Shown one piece after another: positions 1 through 8,016 of a stretch of 28,520 nucleotides of DNA (position 1 is the stretch's first letter; every line of letters begins with the position of its first letter). The stretch spans positions 1 through 28,520 of the forward strand of contig NZ_PRLK01000007.1 of NCBI RefSeq assembly GCF_004151455.1. Direction: 5' to 3'. The notes under the pieces are model-generated. The model was not told the DNA's origin and ran no database searches. It was given only the letters and a program-made list of their open reading frames with translations. The DNA comes from Candidatus Nanogingivalis gingivitcus (GTDB lineage: Bacteria; Patescibacteriota; Saccharimonadia; Saccharimonadales; Saccharimonadaceae). Position numbers and translations under genes: made by a program.

Positions 1-342
1 AAACTTGCATAATATATAAATTTATTTTATTGTTTCATTTGACTATAATATTAAATTATTTAATAATACTGTTATAAAACTGTGGAAAATACCTATAGAA
101 AACATCTAAAAACAATATGAATAATTCCAAAATTATTCCACAACTTACTTTGCACTAATTACCTTAATAATATGCTTAGTGGAAAAATATTTATTTATCA
201 ACATTTTTACCCCAGTTTTTTAATTGGATTTTACACAATAAAAATGCTATAATTTTAAGTAGTAAAAGTGTGTTTTTCCACACTTTCCACAGCTACTATT
301 ATTATATTTATTACTTCCTAAAGGAAGAGATTGAAAAATTTT
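1..342. other. oriC: Putative replication origin region (dnaA-dnaN type intergenic)
   Basis: No gene is visible in this AT-rich stretch. It carries a cluster of 9-mers resembling the DnaA box TTWTNCACA. TGTGGAAAA lies at 81-89 (reverse of TTTTCCACA), TTTTACACA at 229-237, TTTTCCACA at 274-282 and CTTTCCACA at 283-291. One-mismatch versions lie at 134-142, 178-186 and 195-203. Bacterial origins commonly lie between dnaA and dnaN, and dnaN and recF follow directly here; dnaA itself would lie outside the window. The box clustering and AT content are seen directly, whereas origin function is inferred. The two boxes at 274-291 fall in the dnaN leader and could also let DnaA control dnaN. Confidence 0.65.
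224..253 (+). promoter_or_regulatory. dnaN promoter
   Basis: The -35-like TTGGAT at 224-229 is followed after 18 nt by TATAAT at 248-253, with a TGC extended -10 directly before it. The predicted start of transcription is near 260, giving a leader of about 80 nt that contains two DnaA-box-like sites. This is a consensus match by eye with no transcript data. Confidence 0.5.
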
Positions 343-1437
343 ATGGAATTGATTGTAAAACAAGAGCATTTATCTAAAGCACTCAATATTATTGGTAAAG
401 TTGCAAATACTAAAACCTCTATATCATTACTTGGTACTATATTACTTAGAACAAATGGTAATCAGCTTTTAATAGCTGCTAATAATTTAGAGTTAGCTGT
501 ATCTCAAAATATTAGTGCTAAAATAAAACTTACAGGTTCAATAGCAATTCCTTCAAAACTAATTACAGAATTTATAGCTTCCTTACCTAAAGGAGATGTA
601 TTATTAAAAGTAGAAAATAATCATTTATATATAGAAAGTGGTAATTATAAATCTAAAATTAATGGAGAATCGGCTGAAGAATTCCCTGATTTACCAACTA
701 TAGAAGAAGAAACTAATAGAATTTCATTTAGTACTGACGAATTTAAAAATATTGTTTCTCAAACAGTATTTACTTGTAGCAACGATACAGCTCGCCCTGT
801 ACTTACAGGTGTTTATTGGCATGATTACGAAGAATATTTATACCTAGCTTCTACTGATGGTTATAGGCTTAGCGAACGAAAAGTTAAAAAAATAGAAAAG
901 CCTTTATCTGCTATAATTCCATCTTCAGCTCTTCAAGAAGTTTTAAGGTCTGTATCTGAAAGTGTAGATGAGATAGAAACTATTTTTGATGATCATAAAG
1001 TAGAATTTAAGGTTGGTGATATTATTATTGTATCTAGACTAATTGATGGAAAATTTGTTGATTATAGAAGATTAATACCAAGTTCTACTGAAACGGTTGT
1101 AGAAATAAAAAAGAATGATTTTATGAGAATAGTAAAAATAGCCTCATTATTTGCTAGGGATTCTGGTGGAAGTGTTACTATTGAGGTTAATGAAGATGAA
1201 TCTAAAATCTCAATTCATTCTATAGCTAGTGAATTTGGTGAAAATACTTCAGAAGCTAGCGTAACCGTTACAGGGGGTGGAAAAATAACCCTAAATTCAC
1301 GTTATATTACGGAGTGTTTAAATAATATTAATGGAGATGATATAATATTCGGTTTTTCTGGTAGGCTTGCTCCTACGGTCTTTAAACCGCTCAAAGATAA
1401 AAATTATATACATATAATAATGCCACTTAAAAGCTAA
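343..1437 (+). CDS. dnaN: DNA polymerase III beta subunit (sliding clamp)
   Basis: This is the ring-shaped processivity clamp that tethers DNA polymerase III and other partners to DNA. The 364-residue product has the usual family length for three repeated clamp domains. It starts MELIVKQEHLSKAL, like typical DnaN N-termini, and has the family-like segment ASTDGYRLSERK near the domain 1/2 region. The C-terminus IHIIMPLKS resembles the usual ending around the hydrophobic cleft (IMPMRL in E. coli). An in-frame TTG at 331 would add four residues, but it lies only 3 nt from AAGGAAG at 321-327; I chose the ATG at 343, which matches the family. The stop abuts the recF start directly, so the two genes are probably cotranscribed and translationally coupled. 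The position beside the putative origin supports the call. Confidence 0.95.
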   Translation: MELIVKQEHLSKALNIIGKVANTKTSISLLGTILLRTNGNQLLIAANNLELAVSQNISAKIKLTGSIAIPSKLITEFIASLPKGDVLLKVENNHLYIESGNYKSKINGESAEEFPDLPTIEEETNRISFSTDEFKNIVSQTVFTCSNDTARPVLTGVYWHDYEEYLYLASTDGYRLSERKVKKIEKPLSAIIPSSALQEVLRSVSESVDEIETIFDDHKVEFKVGDIIIVSRLIDGKFVDYRRLIPSSTETVVEIKKNDFMRIVKIASLFARDSGGSVTIEVNEDESKISIHSIASEFGENTSEASVTVTGGGKITLNSRYITECLNNINGDDIIFGFSGRLAPTVFKPLKDKNYIHIIMPLKS

Positions 1438-2472
1438 ATGAATATAACTAATATTAGGATTCAGAATTTTAGATCACATACTGACGCTACAATTGAATTA
1501 AATAAAAAATCAACTTTGATTACAGGTAAAAATGGTAGTGGAAAAACATCCCTATTAGAAGCTATCTATATCGCTATTCAAGGTAGTAGTTTTCGCTCAT
1601 CAGATGATGAAATTATTAAATATGGTAATTCTTGGTATCGTATTGATATTAACTTTGAAGATGATCATAAAAGAATAATTAAATTTGATAGTAATAAAAA
1701 ACAAAGTAGAAAAACATTTGATATAGACGGAATTAAAAAAAATAGATTGCCAAGTAATTATAAAATACCAGTTATTTTATTTGAGCCAGAAGATTTACAG
1801 TTATTGAGTGGCTCGCCCAATCGTCGCCGTAATTTTTTAGATAAATTTTTAACACAAGCTTACCCTAGCTTTTCTATAAGTTTATCTCGTTATAATAAAG
1901 CTCTTCGCCATAGAAATGCCCTATTAAAGCAAGATAATGTTACTGAGGATCAACTTTTCCCTTGGAATTTAATATTATCAGAGTATGCATATGAAATTAC
2001 TAGTAGAAGAATAGAACTTATAAAAAATATAAATAAACAAATTAAAGAAATATATAAACAAATATCTGGTGTTAATGATGATATTGAAATTATTTATAAT
2101 GGAAAAGAAATTACGAAACAAGAGTTATTACAAGAATTTATAAAAAATAACCAGTGTGATAAGATTTTAGGTTATACTACTATTGGCCCACATAGGCACG
2201 ATTTTATTTTTAAATTTAATGGTAGAAACGCCTGCGACATAGCTAGTCGTGGCGAAAACCGTAGTCTTATATTAGCTTTAAAATTTATTGAAACTGATTT
2301 TTTAGCAGATATTGTAGACAAAAAACCAATAGTTTTACTTGACGATGTATTTTCGGAATTAGATAAAAACCGTCAGAAATTATTAACTACTCATTTTTCT
2401 TCTTATCAAACAATAATCACCTCAACAGAAGCTATTGAGGTGAAAGGTGTTAAAAATATCTTATTAAGCTAG
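1438..2472 (+). CDS. recF: DNA replication and repair protein RecF
   Basis: RecF is an SMC/ABC-like ATPase that works with RecO and RecR to load RecA at gapped DNA. The 344-residue product has Walker A GKNGSGKTS at residues 30-38 and the RecF-typical LSGSPNRRRNFLD segment at about 123-135. An ABC-signature-like region around ASRGENRSL precedes Walker B LLDDVFSELD at about 300-309. Length is close to the family norm (about 360). The start codon follows the dnaN stop with no gap, consistent with the conserved dnaN-recF pair. Its TAG stop overlaps the TAG stop of the convergent gene through a shared CTAG at 2469-2472, so no intergenic DNA separates the two transcription units. Confidence 0.95.
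   Translation: MNITNIRIQNFRSHTDATIELNKKSTLITGKNGSGKTSLLEAIYIAIQGSSFRSSDDEIIKYGNSWYRIDINFEDDHKRIIKFDSNKKQSRKTFDIDGIKKNRLPSNYKIPVILFEPEDLQLLSGSPNRRRNFLDKFLTQAYPSFSISLSRYNKALRHRNALLKQDNVTEDQLFPWNLILSEYAYEITSRRIELIKNINKQIKEIYKQISGVNDDIEIIYNGKEITKQELLQEFIKNNQCDKILGYTTIGPHRHDFIFKFNGRNACDIASRGENRSLILALKFIETDFLADIVDKKPIVLLDDVFSELDKNRQKLLTTHFSSYQTIITSTEAIEVKGVKNILLS
2417..2443 (-). terminator. Possible terminator of the minus-strand envelope operon, inside recF
   Basis: An 8-bp inverted repeat, TCACCTCA at 2417-2424 and TGAGGTGA at 2436-2443, lies just beyond the end of the minus-strand unknown gene. On the minus strand it is followed by an interrupted T-rich run. It sits inside the recF coding sequence, so the symmetry may be chance. 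Confidence 0.3.
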
Positions 2473-3035
2473 TTTTGAGCTTTATTGTTTTTTGCTTTAT
2501 CATCTTTACATACGCTAGGATCACAATAATGATATTTATATACTTCATCTTTCATATCTTTATCATTGTAAAGTATTATATCGTAATTAAAATATGATTT
2601 TTTGTCAATTTTAACATAATAATCTTTTTGATCATTATTTATAGCAATCTTAAATGTTATCCATACGTTTATACCTTCTTTTTTTTGATGATTTAAGCTG
2701 TCTTTATATAAACTAATTCTATCGTATTTATTTCCACTTTCTTTTTTTGCAAATTCATTCATCATATCTTGAAACTTAGTAAATGCATTCCATTCATATC
2801 CATGATAAAATTTTTCAAATCCTGCATACATAGGCTCTTTTACATTCGGAGTGTAGCCAGTAAATGTTGTTATTTCTTTTTGTGACGCTTGATCATAAGA
2901 TTTAGTAGGAGCGTTACTACTTTGTTTAGGTCTATTTAATAACGAAATAACAGCCAATACTATCATAATTATAGATATAATTATGAAAAATATTACAGTT
3001 AAAATAATTTTTTTATTTTTGAAAATTTCTTTCAT
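2469..3035 (-). CDS. Small membrane-anchored protein of unknown function
   Basis: I do not recognise this 188-residue protein. A short basic N-terminus (MKEIFKNKK) is followed by one strongly hydrophobic segment at about residues 9-33. The rest is a hydrophilic, Lys-, Tyr- and Asp-rich domain, probably outside the membrane, with two cysteines near the C-terminus (CDPSVC) that could form a disulfide. AAAGGGG lies upstream of the ATG at a normal spacing. It starts 21 nt after the stop of the lysozyme/SGNH/C39 gene, so it is probably the last gene of the envelope operon and may act with those wall-active proteins. That link rests on position only. The 3' end overlaps recF tail-to-tail by 4 nt. 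Confidence 0.75.
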   Translation of the reverse strand: MKEIFKNKKIILTVIFFIIISIIMIVLAVISLLNRPKQSSNAPTKSYDQASQKEITTFTGYTPNVKEPMYAGFEKFYHGYEWNAFTKFQDMMNEFAKKESGNKYDRISLYKDSLNHQKKEGINVWITFKIAINNDQKDYYVKIDKKSYFNYDIILYNDKDMKDEVYKYHYCDPSVCKDDKAKNNKAQN

Positions 3036-3056
3036 ATATTATTACCCCTTTCTTAC

Positions 3057-4841
3057 TTATTTCCAAACAGCAGTTCCCATATTAGCCATAGCAACTATTT
3101 GGTCTGGATCCCATTCTTTATCTGGTTGTGTTCCTGCTAATGTGCCATCTTCACTATATGGATTAGCTATTAACCATTTTCCACTTGCAGTTTTTTTTCT
3201 TACAACAAGTATGTGTCCACCTGATGTAAAAGGATATGGACCTCTTCCTCCTAACCATATTAAATGGCCTTGATCTAAATGACTATTTATGTCTGCTACA
3301 CTATTATGTGATATTACTTGAGATTGTAAGCCGTATTCCTTAGCTATTAATTGTGCTTGTGTACCTAAAGCACCTCCGTCAGTAACTCCTCCTAATTCAT
3401 TAGCTTTTTTAGCTACTGTTAGTGGATCAACTTTAACTCCAAGCGCATTAAGTATCATAGTTAATGATGTAGGGCCACACCCAGCTGGCCCCATTCTATA
3501 ATCATATTGAGGTGCGTATACTTCTTCTGCCCATCTAGGATCTGTTTGCATAAATATTGAGAAACCGTCAGCTGCTTGTCCGGTAGCTTCACTATTTTGT
3601 GCCCATGAACCATTCTTTCCATTTCCGCAGCCATTAGAATTATTAGAATTACCACTAGAACCACCACCATTAATTTTCTCTTTAAGGAAATCTAAATAAG
3701 CTTTATAGCCCTCACTGTTAGGGTGTACTCCGTCGCTTTGATATAACTTATCTTTTCCTCCATGGCTATCTACATAAGATTTCCAGTCTAATACGCTAAT
3801 ATTATTTTCTCCGGCAATTTTAGATAATCGGGAATTGATTAATTCATAATCAGCATTGCTATTCTTAGAATAGCTATTTACCCAGTAAATTTTTTTATCT
3901 TTACCGATTTTTGATAATAGCTCTTTTATAGCTCCTTCATCGCTTAAATTATCGTTAGCACCTAAGTTAATAACCACTGTATTATTGATTGTAGAAGGAA
4001 GAATTCCTATTGCTTGTCTAACAGAATAACCATTTTCAGCAGATACATTAGATCCAGAAAAGGCTGATTCTAATTCCGATTGAGCACCTTTAGTTATGGA
4101 ATCTCCTATAAATGTAATTCCACTACTTTCGGAGTTAGCTAGTTTTATAGTGTTTTTCTTTGATATATAGTGAGAAGCTAAATTTATTGTAATATTATTA
4201 TTTCTTAAATATGCGTTATGGTTTCCTCCACCACTTGAACCATATTTTTTTATAAGTTCATTACCAATTTCAACACCTTCAGCTATACGTCCAGCACGTA
4301 AGTCTTCTCTCGGTCTCTCAAATTGATTGACCCAAATGTCAGCCACTGTACGTATATCATTAGCGCTTTTAATTTGAGATAACTCACCTCTATCTTCTAA
4401 TTCTTTCCATAAGAAATCTAATTGTAATCCTAAATCATTAGATGGTTTACCTTTTTCTCTAGCGTAATCCTCTAAAGCTGTACGTCGCCCAAAAGACCAT
4501 TGTGCAATACCGTAACCAATATTATTACCAGTTTCAACAGTACCAGGATCAAAAGTACCGCCAGTTTCTCCCCACATACCCCCTATAATACCGGCAACTT
4601 GTTCATTAGATAATCCTTTACCTTTAAGGAAATTCCAAACTTTTTCAACATTATCATTTCCCTGTAAGTTAGCAGTCCCACCACTTGATGGTCTACAGTC
4701 ATCTCCTGCCTCATAATATAAAATATCATTTTTATTAAAATAAATAGAATCAAATTTTCCTGCAGCTGAAACTGTATCGCTAAAAATACTAGAAGCTAGA
4801 ATCAATAAGAAAAAGTAAGATATTAGTATTTTTTTATTCAT
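3057..4841 (-). CDS. Secreted three-domain wall-active protein: phage-tail-lysozyme-like, SGNH hydrolase, C39-like peptidase
   Basis: The start is placed at the ATG at 4841, preceded by AAAGGTG at 9-nt spacing and 1 nt after the upstream stop; a GTG at 4853 would lie within that binding site. The 594-residue product begins with a signal peptide (about 1-27). Domain 1 (about 60-200) resembles phage-tail lysozymes, with the candidate catalytic Glu in GGMWGETGG (about residue 92). Domain 2 (about 242-393) is an SGNH/GDSL-type hydrolase: GDSITKG with Ser248, GAND at about 294 and DGVHP with Asp370 and His373. Domain 3 (about 427-594) resembles C39-like cysteine peptidases: QTDPRW, GCGPTS with Cys455, GGHILVV with His543 and an Asn near 560. 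Ser/Gly/Asn-rich linkers separate the domains. The combination suggests cleavage of glycan, ester and peptide bonds in peptidoglycan. The target, own wall or another cell's, is unknown. Confidence 0.85.
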   Translation of the reverse strand: MNKKILISYFFLLILASSIFSDTVSAAGKFDSIYFNKNDILYYEAGDDCRPSSGGTANLQGNDNVEKVWNFLKGKGLSNEQVAGIIGGMWGETGGTFDPGTVETGNNIGYGIAQWSFGRRTALEDYAREKGKPSNDLGLQLDFLWKELEDRGELSQIKSANDIRTVADIWVNQFERPREDLRAGRIAEGVEIGNELIKKYGSSGGGNHNAYLRNNNITINLASHYISKKNTIKLANSESSGITFIGDSITKGAQSELESAFSGSNVSAENGYSVRQAIGILPSTINNTVVINLGANDNLSDEGAIKELLSKIGKDKKIYWVNSYSKNSNADYELINSRLSKIAGENNISVLDWKSYVDSHGGKDKLYQSDGVHPNSEGYKAYLDFLKEKINGGGSSGNSNNSNGCGNGKNGSWAQNSEATGQAADGFSIFMQTDPRWAEEVYAPQYDYRMGPAGCGPTSLTMILNALGVKVDPLTVAKKANELGGVTDGGALGTQAQLIAKEYGLQSQVISHNSVADINSHLDQGHLIWLGGRGPYPFTSGGHILVVRKKTASGKWLIANPYSEDGTLAGTQPDKEWDPDQIVAMANMGTAVWK

Positions 4842-4842
4842 A

Positions 4843-7800
4843 TTATGTATCACCTTTTATTAAATCTGTAGGATCGAACGCATTAGTCTCTTGAGAATCT
4901 TTACTATTTTTGTGCATTTGAAAATGTAAATGTTCTCCAAATGCATTTCCTTCTTCACCCATAGTACCTATTCTTTGACCTTTAGAAACAGAATCTCCTG
5001 TTTTAACAATATGGTCACTCATATGCATGTATAAGGAGAAAATACCTCCCTTATGTTCTATTACAACTACGTGAGGTCCACCACCACCTTGACCCCAATA
5101 TCCATTATTGTAGCCATCCTCTACTACTTTACCATCACCAGCTGCATAAACAGGTGCTCTATGACCAAAACTAGCAGACCCAAAATCAATACCATAGTGT
5201 TTTCCATCAAGAGCTCTAGGTCCAAAGTCTTGTTCGTCGCCTACACCATTTATAGATTTGCCGTTCATTTTTACACCTTTAAGTGGCCATACAAATTCAC
5301 CGGAAAGTGCAGCTAAGTCTGGATCTACTCCACCACCACTTCCACTGCTACTTCCATTATTTCCACTAGGTGAAACGCCGTCTTCCATTCCTTGGTTAAT
5401 TCTGACGTCAGTTAGGAACAGGGCAAAATATTTTTTATCCTCTTCTTCGGTATTACATCCTCTACCTTTTTCCCATTTACCGTCTTCATATTTAGTCTCT
5501 TCCTCCTCAGCATCAATACCGATAGGTACTTTTCTGTCATAACACCATTTAATATATTTTTTAAATCTTTCGCCTTTTTTATTATTTGTTATGTAAGCAT
5601 TGAAATCATCTTTGTCTGCTTCTTTTTGGGAATCTAAATAATTATTATCTTCTAGCCATTTAACTACTTCATCAGAATTTTTATCTTTCAATTCTACATT
5701 AATACCAGTATAAACATTGCAGAATATATCAGTAGCACCAGTTTTGGTTATTGTTGTATCGGTGCAAACTTTAGAATTGGCGGCGATACTAGCTGATTCG
5801 TTAGCAGCTCGTGCTGTTGGAGTTATATTATTCAATGATCTTCCAGCAGTTGACATAATAGCAGGAATAAAACCACCCACTGTAGCTAATTGTCTATTAT
5901 AAGGAATTATAGAGCTTACAATAGAACCTAAGAACGTATGACGAGTAGTTGGGTCGAAAGGACTTCTAAACCTCCTTTCATCTTCAGCATGTTCAGCAAT
6001 GATTTTTTCATTTTCCATAGCGAATTCTGTAGCTTCTGAAGTGTTTAAGATATTACCTCCTCCCGCTAAGGTATTTTTAGCCATTCCCGCACCTGCACCA
6101 GACATTACAGCATTACCGTAGTCTTCTCCTATAGTTGTTTTATTTACTAAATCTCCAACAAGAGCTGAGGCTGCTTGCCCTACCCATTTATCTATTAAAT
6201 CACCTAGAAAATAGCTAGCTATCACTCCAGCGGCTGCTTGTAAAATAAATACTTTTAAGGCATTCATAATAGTAGTAATTACACAACCAAAGCCAGCCGT
6301 ACCTATGCATGTTGCAATTATAGTTGCAGCCGTAACAGCTAAACCAACGGCAACAGATGTAACTATAGCACAAAAACTTTTTAATATTTTAGAAAGGGGG
6401 ATTCCAAGTACTGTAATGTTATCTCCATATATTGCATTTAGAAACCCACCAATAAAATCTTTTATTACCCCTACAGAAAAAGGTTCTGCAGATTCATTTA
6501 AACTTTGAATTTGATCACCATAAGCAATTGCTTTATAGCCTTGAGAATCTGTGGCGGCAACGGAATCTTTCTTTGTAGAGCTATCTGCTAAGTATTTCAA
6601 AGCTCTAAATAAAGTACTTTCTTTTTTATCTTCTTTATTGTTATCTTTATCTTTATCATAGCCATTTCCACTAGTTGAAGCTATATCCATTAAAGAGTTT
6701 CCTACTATTGATGCTTCTTGTGGAGTAGCGTGACCAGCTTTAATTTTAGAAGCGAAAGATAAAAAGGTTAAACTGAATTGAATTAATATCTGTAATTTAG
6801 TGGATTTTAAAGCAGTATACATAATATTACCAAATGTGTAAAGTCCACATACTACTGCTCCAGCTCCTATTACGTTTAATGCTTTATTTAATTTACTAGA
6901 AAATCCCTTACTATTAAATTTGCTAGATGCTTTTTTACCTTTTTGTTCTTTCCCTAGCTCTTTAAGTTCTTTCTCTGCTAATTCCGAACCTTTATCGGCA
7001 TCAGTTCTATCCTTTTTATTTTTCTTGGTCTTTGTATTTCCGTTTTCATCAACTTCATCAATTTCAGTATCTAATGAACTTGGTTTCTTCTGAGTATCTT
7101 TACTTTGTGAATTTGCCGTTTCATTAGCTTCTTCTTGTAACTGTTGTTCATCCTTGCCTTTATTATCGGCCTTTACTTTTTTAAATTGAAAAAGATTTTT
7201 TATTTTATCCCAAATTTTATCCAAAAAAGAAGCGAACCTACCACTAAAACCTTGTTTAATAGAGGCTCTAAGTTCAGGTCTTGTTCGCATTATACGTTTT
7301 AAATCTTTAGTATTATTATTAATAACTTCACCAGTTTCTTTATGAGTTAAGCTAGTAATAGTTTTTTTACCAAAAAGGTTGCTACCTTCTTTTACTTCAA
7401 CTTTAAAGCCAGCTTTTTCCAGATTTTTAATATTACGATCACTTGCCTTAGATAATCGGCAAAAGAAACCTGTTTTACAATCAATTCCTTTAACTTTGGC
7501 TTTATAAACTTTATCTGTACGCATTTCCATACTGGAAGCAGCTGAATTCATTTTTTCTGTAATAATTTCTTGAACATGTATAGGCATTAGCCCAACAGTC
7601 ATAAAAGAAATAAGGCCAGCAAGTCCACTACCACCAACAACTACTCCTCCAGCAGTAAACATAGCTCCTTTAGATTTAAAGAAACTTTTTAACCTTCCAC
7701 CCTTAGCGCTATTTCTAGATTTATGTGTTCCACCCATTACGTTATTTTTAAAACTGGGAACACTTTCTTGAGATAAAGGATTATCTGTTAAATTTTTACT

Positions 7801-7971
7801 TTTAGAAATAGCACTGTTTTCAGAATTTTCTAAGGAATGAGGGTTATATCCGTCGTCGCCACGAATAGCACTAGCTGAATTCCAGTTTGAGCTAGTGCTA
7901 TTAAGATGCTCTTGATTAACATCGCTTAAATCGCTAAAATCGCGATTGTCGTAATCTTTGCCCTCTCCCAT
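4843..7971 (-). CDS. Giant multi-pass membrane protein with C-terminal M23 peptidase
   Basis: The 1042-residue protein has a hydrophilic N-terminal 100 residues and a membrane segment at about 106-131. A long charged region with low-complexity Lys/Glu stretches (about 265-350) follows, then hydrophobic segments near 370-405 and 530-610. A Ser/Gly linker near 866-880 leads to a C-terminal M23 metallopeptidase domain (about 885-1042). Zinc-site residues are visible: HYGID with His925 and Asp929, and HLH at 1014-1016. M23 enzymes cut peptide cross-links in peptidoglycan. It follows virB4 by 45 nt and is closely coupled to the lysozyme/SGNH/C39 gene, so it looks like a machine-anchored wall hydrolase that lets the secretion apparatus pass peptidoglycan. 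No clear ribosome binding site precedes the ATG. The middle region resembles nothing I can name; a VirB6/TraG-like platform role is possible. Confidence 0.85.
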   Translation of the reverse strand: MGEGKDYDNRDFSDLSDVNQEHLNSTSSNWNSASAIRGDDGYNPHSLENSENSAISKSKNLTDNPLSQESVPSFKNNVMGGTHKSRNSAKGGRLKSFFKSKGAMFTAGGVVVGGSGLAGLISFMTVGLMPIHVQEIITEKMNSAASSMEMRTDKVYKAKVKGIDCKTGFFCRLSKASDRNIKNLEKAGFKVEVKEGSNLFGKKTITSLTHKETGEVINNNTKDLKRIMRTRPELRASIKQGFSGRFASFLDKIWDKIKNLFQFKKVKADNKGKDEQQLQEEANETANSQSKDTQKKPSSLDTEIDEVDENGNTKTKKNKKDRTDADKGSELAEKELKELGKEQKGKKASSKFNSKGFSSKLNKALNVIGAGAVVCGLYTFGNIMYTALKSTKLQILIQFSLTFLSFASKIKAGHATPQEASIVGNSLMDIASTSGNGYDKDKDNNKEDKKESTLFRALKYLADSSTKKDSVAATDSQGYKAIAYGDQIQSLNESAEPFSVGVIKDFIGGFLNAIYGDNITVLGIPLSKILKSFCAIVTSVAVGLAVTAATIIATCIGTAGFGCVITTIMNALKVFILQAAAGVIASYFLGDLIDKWVGQAASALVGDLVNKTTIGEDYGNAVMSGAGAGMAKNTLAGGGNILNTSEATEFAMENEKIIAEHAEDERRFRSPFDPTTRHTFLGSIVSSIIPYNRQLATVGGFIPAIMSTAGRSLNNITPTARAANESASIAANSKVCTDTTITKTGATDIFCNVYTGINVELKDKNSDEVVKWLEDNNYLDSQKEADKDDFNAYITNNKKGERFKKYIKWCYDRKVPIGIDAEEEETKYEDGKWEKGRGCNTEEEDKKYFALFLTDVRINQGMEDGVSPSGNNGSSSGSGGGVDPDLAALSGEFVWPLKGVKMNGKSINGVGDEQDFGPRALDGKHYGIDFGSASFGHRAPVYAAGDGKVVEDGYNNGYWGQGGGGPHVVVIEHKGGIFSLYMHMSDHIVKTGDSVSKGQRIGTMGEEGNAFGEHLHFQMHKNSKDSQETNAFDPTDLIKGDT

Positions 7972-7984
7972 AATATATAAGAAT

Positions 7985-8014
7985 ATTTTAACACAGCGAA
8001 AGTAGTTTAATCAA
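7985..8014 (-). promoter_or_regulatory. Possible internal promoter for the M23/lysozyme genes
   Basis: On the minus strand, TTGATT at 8014-8009 is followed after 18 nt by TAAAAT at 7990-7985, 13 nt before the ATG at 7971. The wall-hydrolase genes could therefore be expressed separately from prgI-traC-virB4 with a very short leader. It lies in the only sizeable gap of the operon. Confidence 0.35.
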
Positions 8015-8016
8015 TA

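Noticed and set aside
2983..3273. Open frame on the + strand opposite the lysozyme/SGNH/C39 gene
   Set aside because: It is antisense to two well-supported genes, has no binding site and no protein-like composition. The same applies to the + strand frames at 5053-5316, 5258-5542, 5717-5902, 6305-6508, 11048-11248 and 13172-13519.
4851..4853. GTG at 4853 as start of the lysozyme/SGNH/C39 gene
   Set aside because: The GTG is part of the AAAGGTG ribosome binding site; the ATG at 4841 has proper spacing and gives a clean signal peptide.
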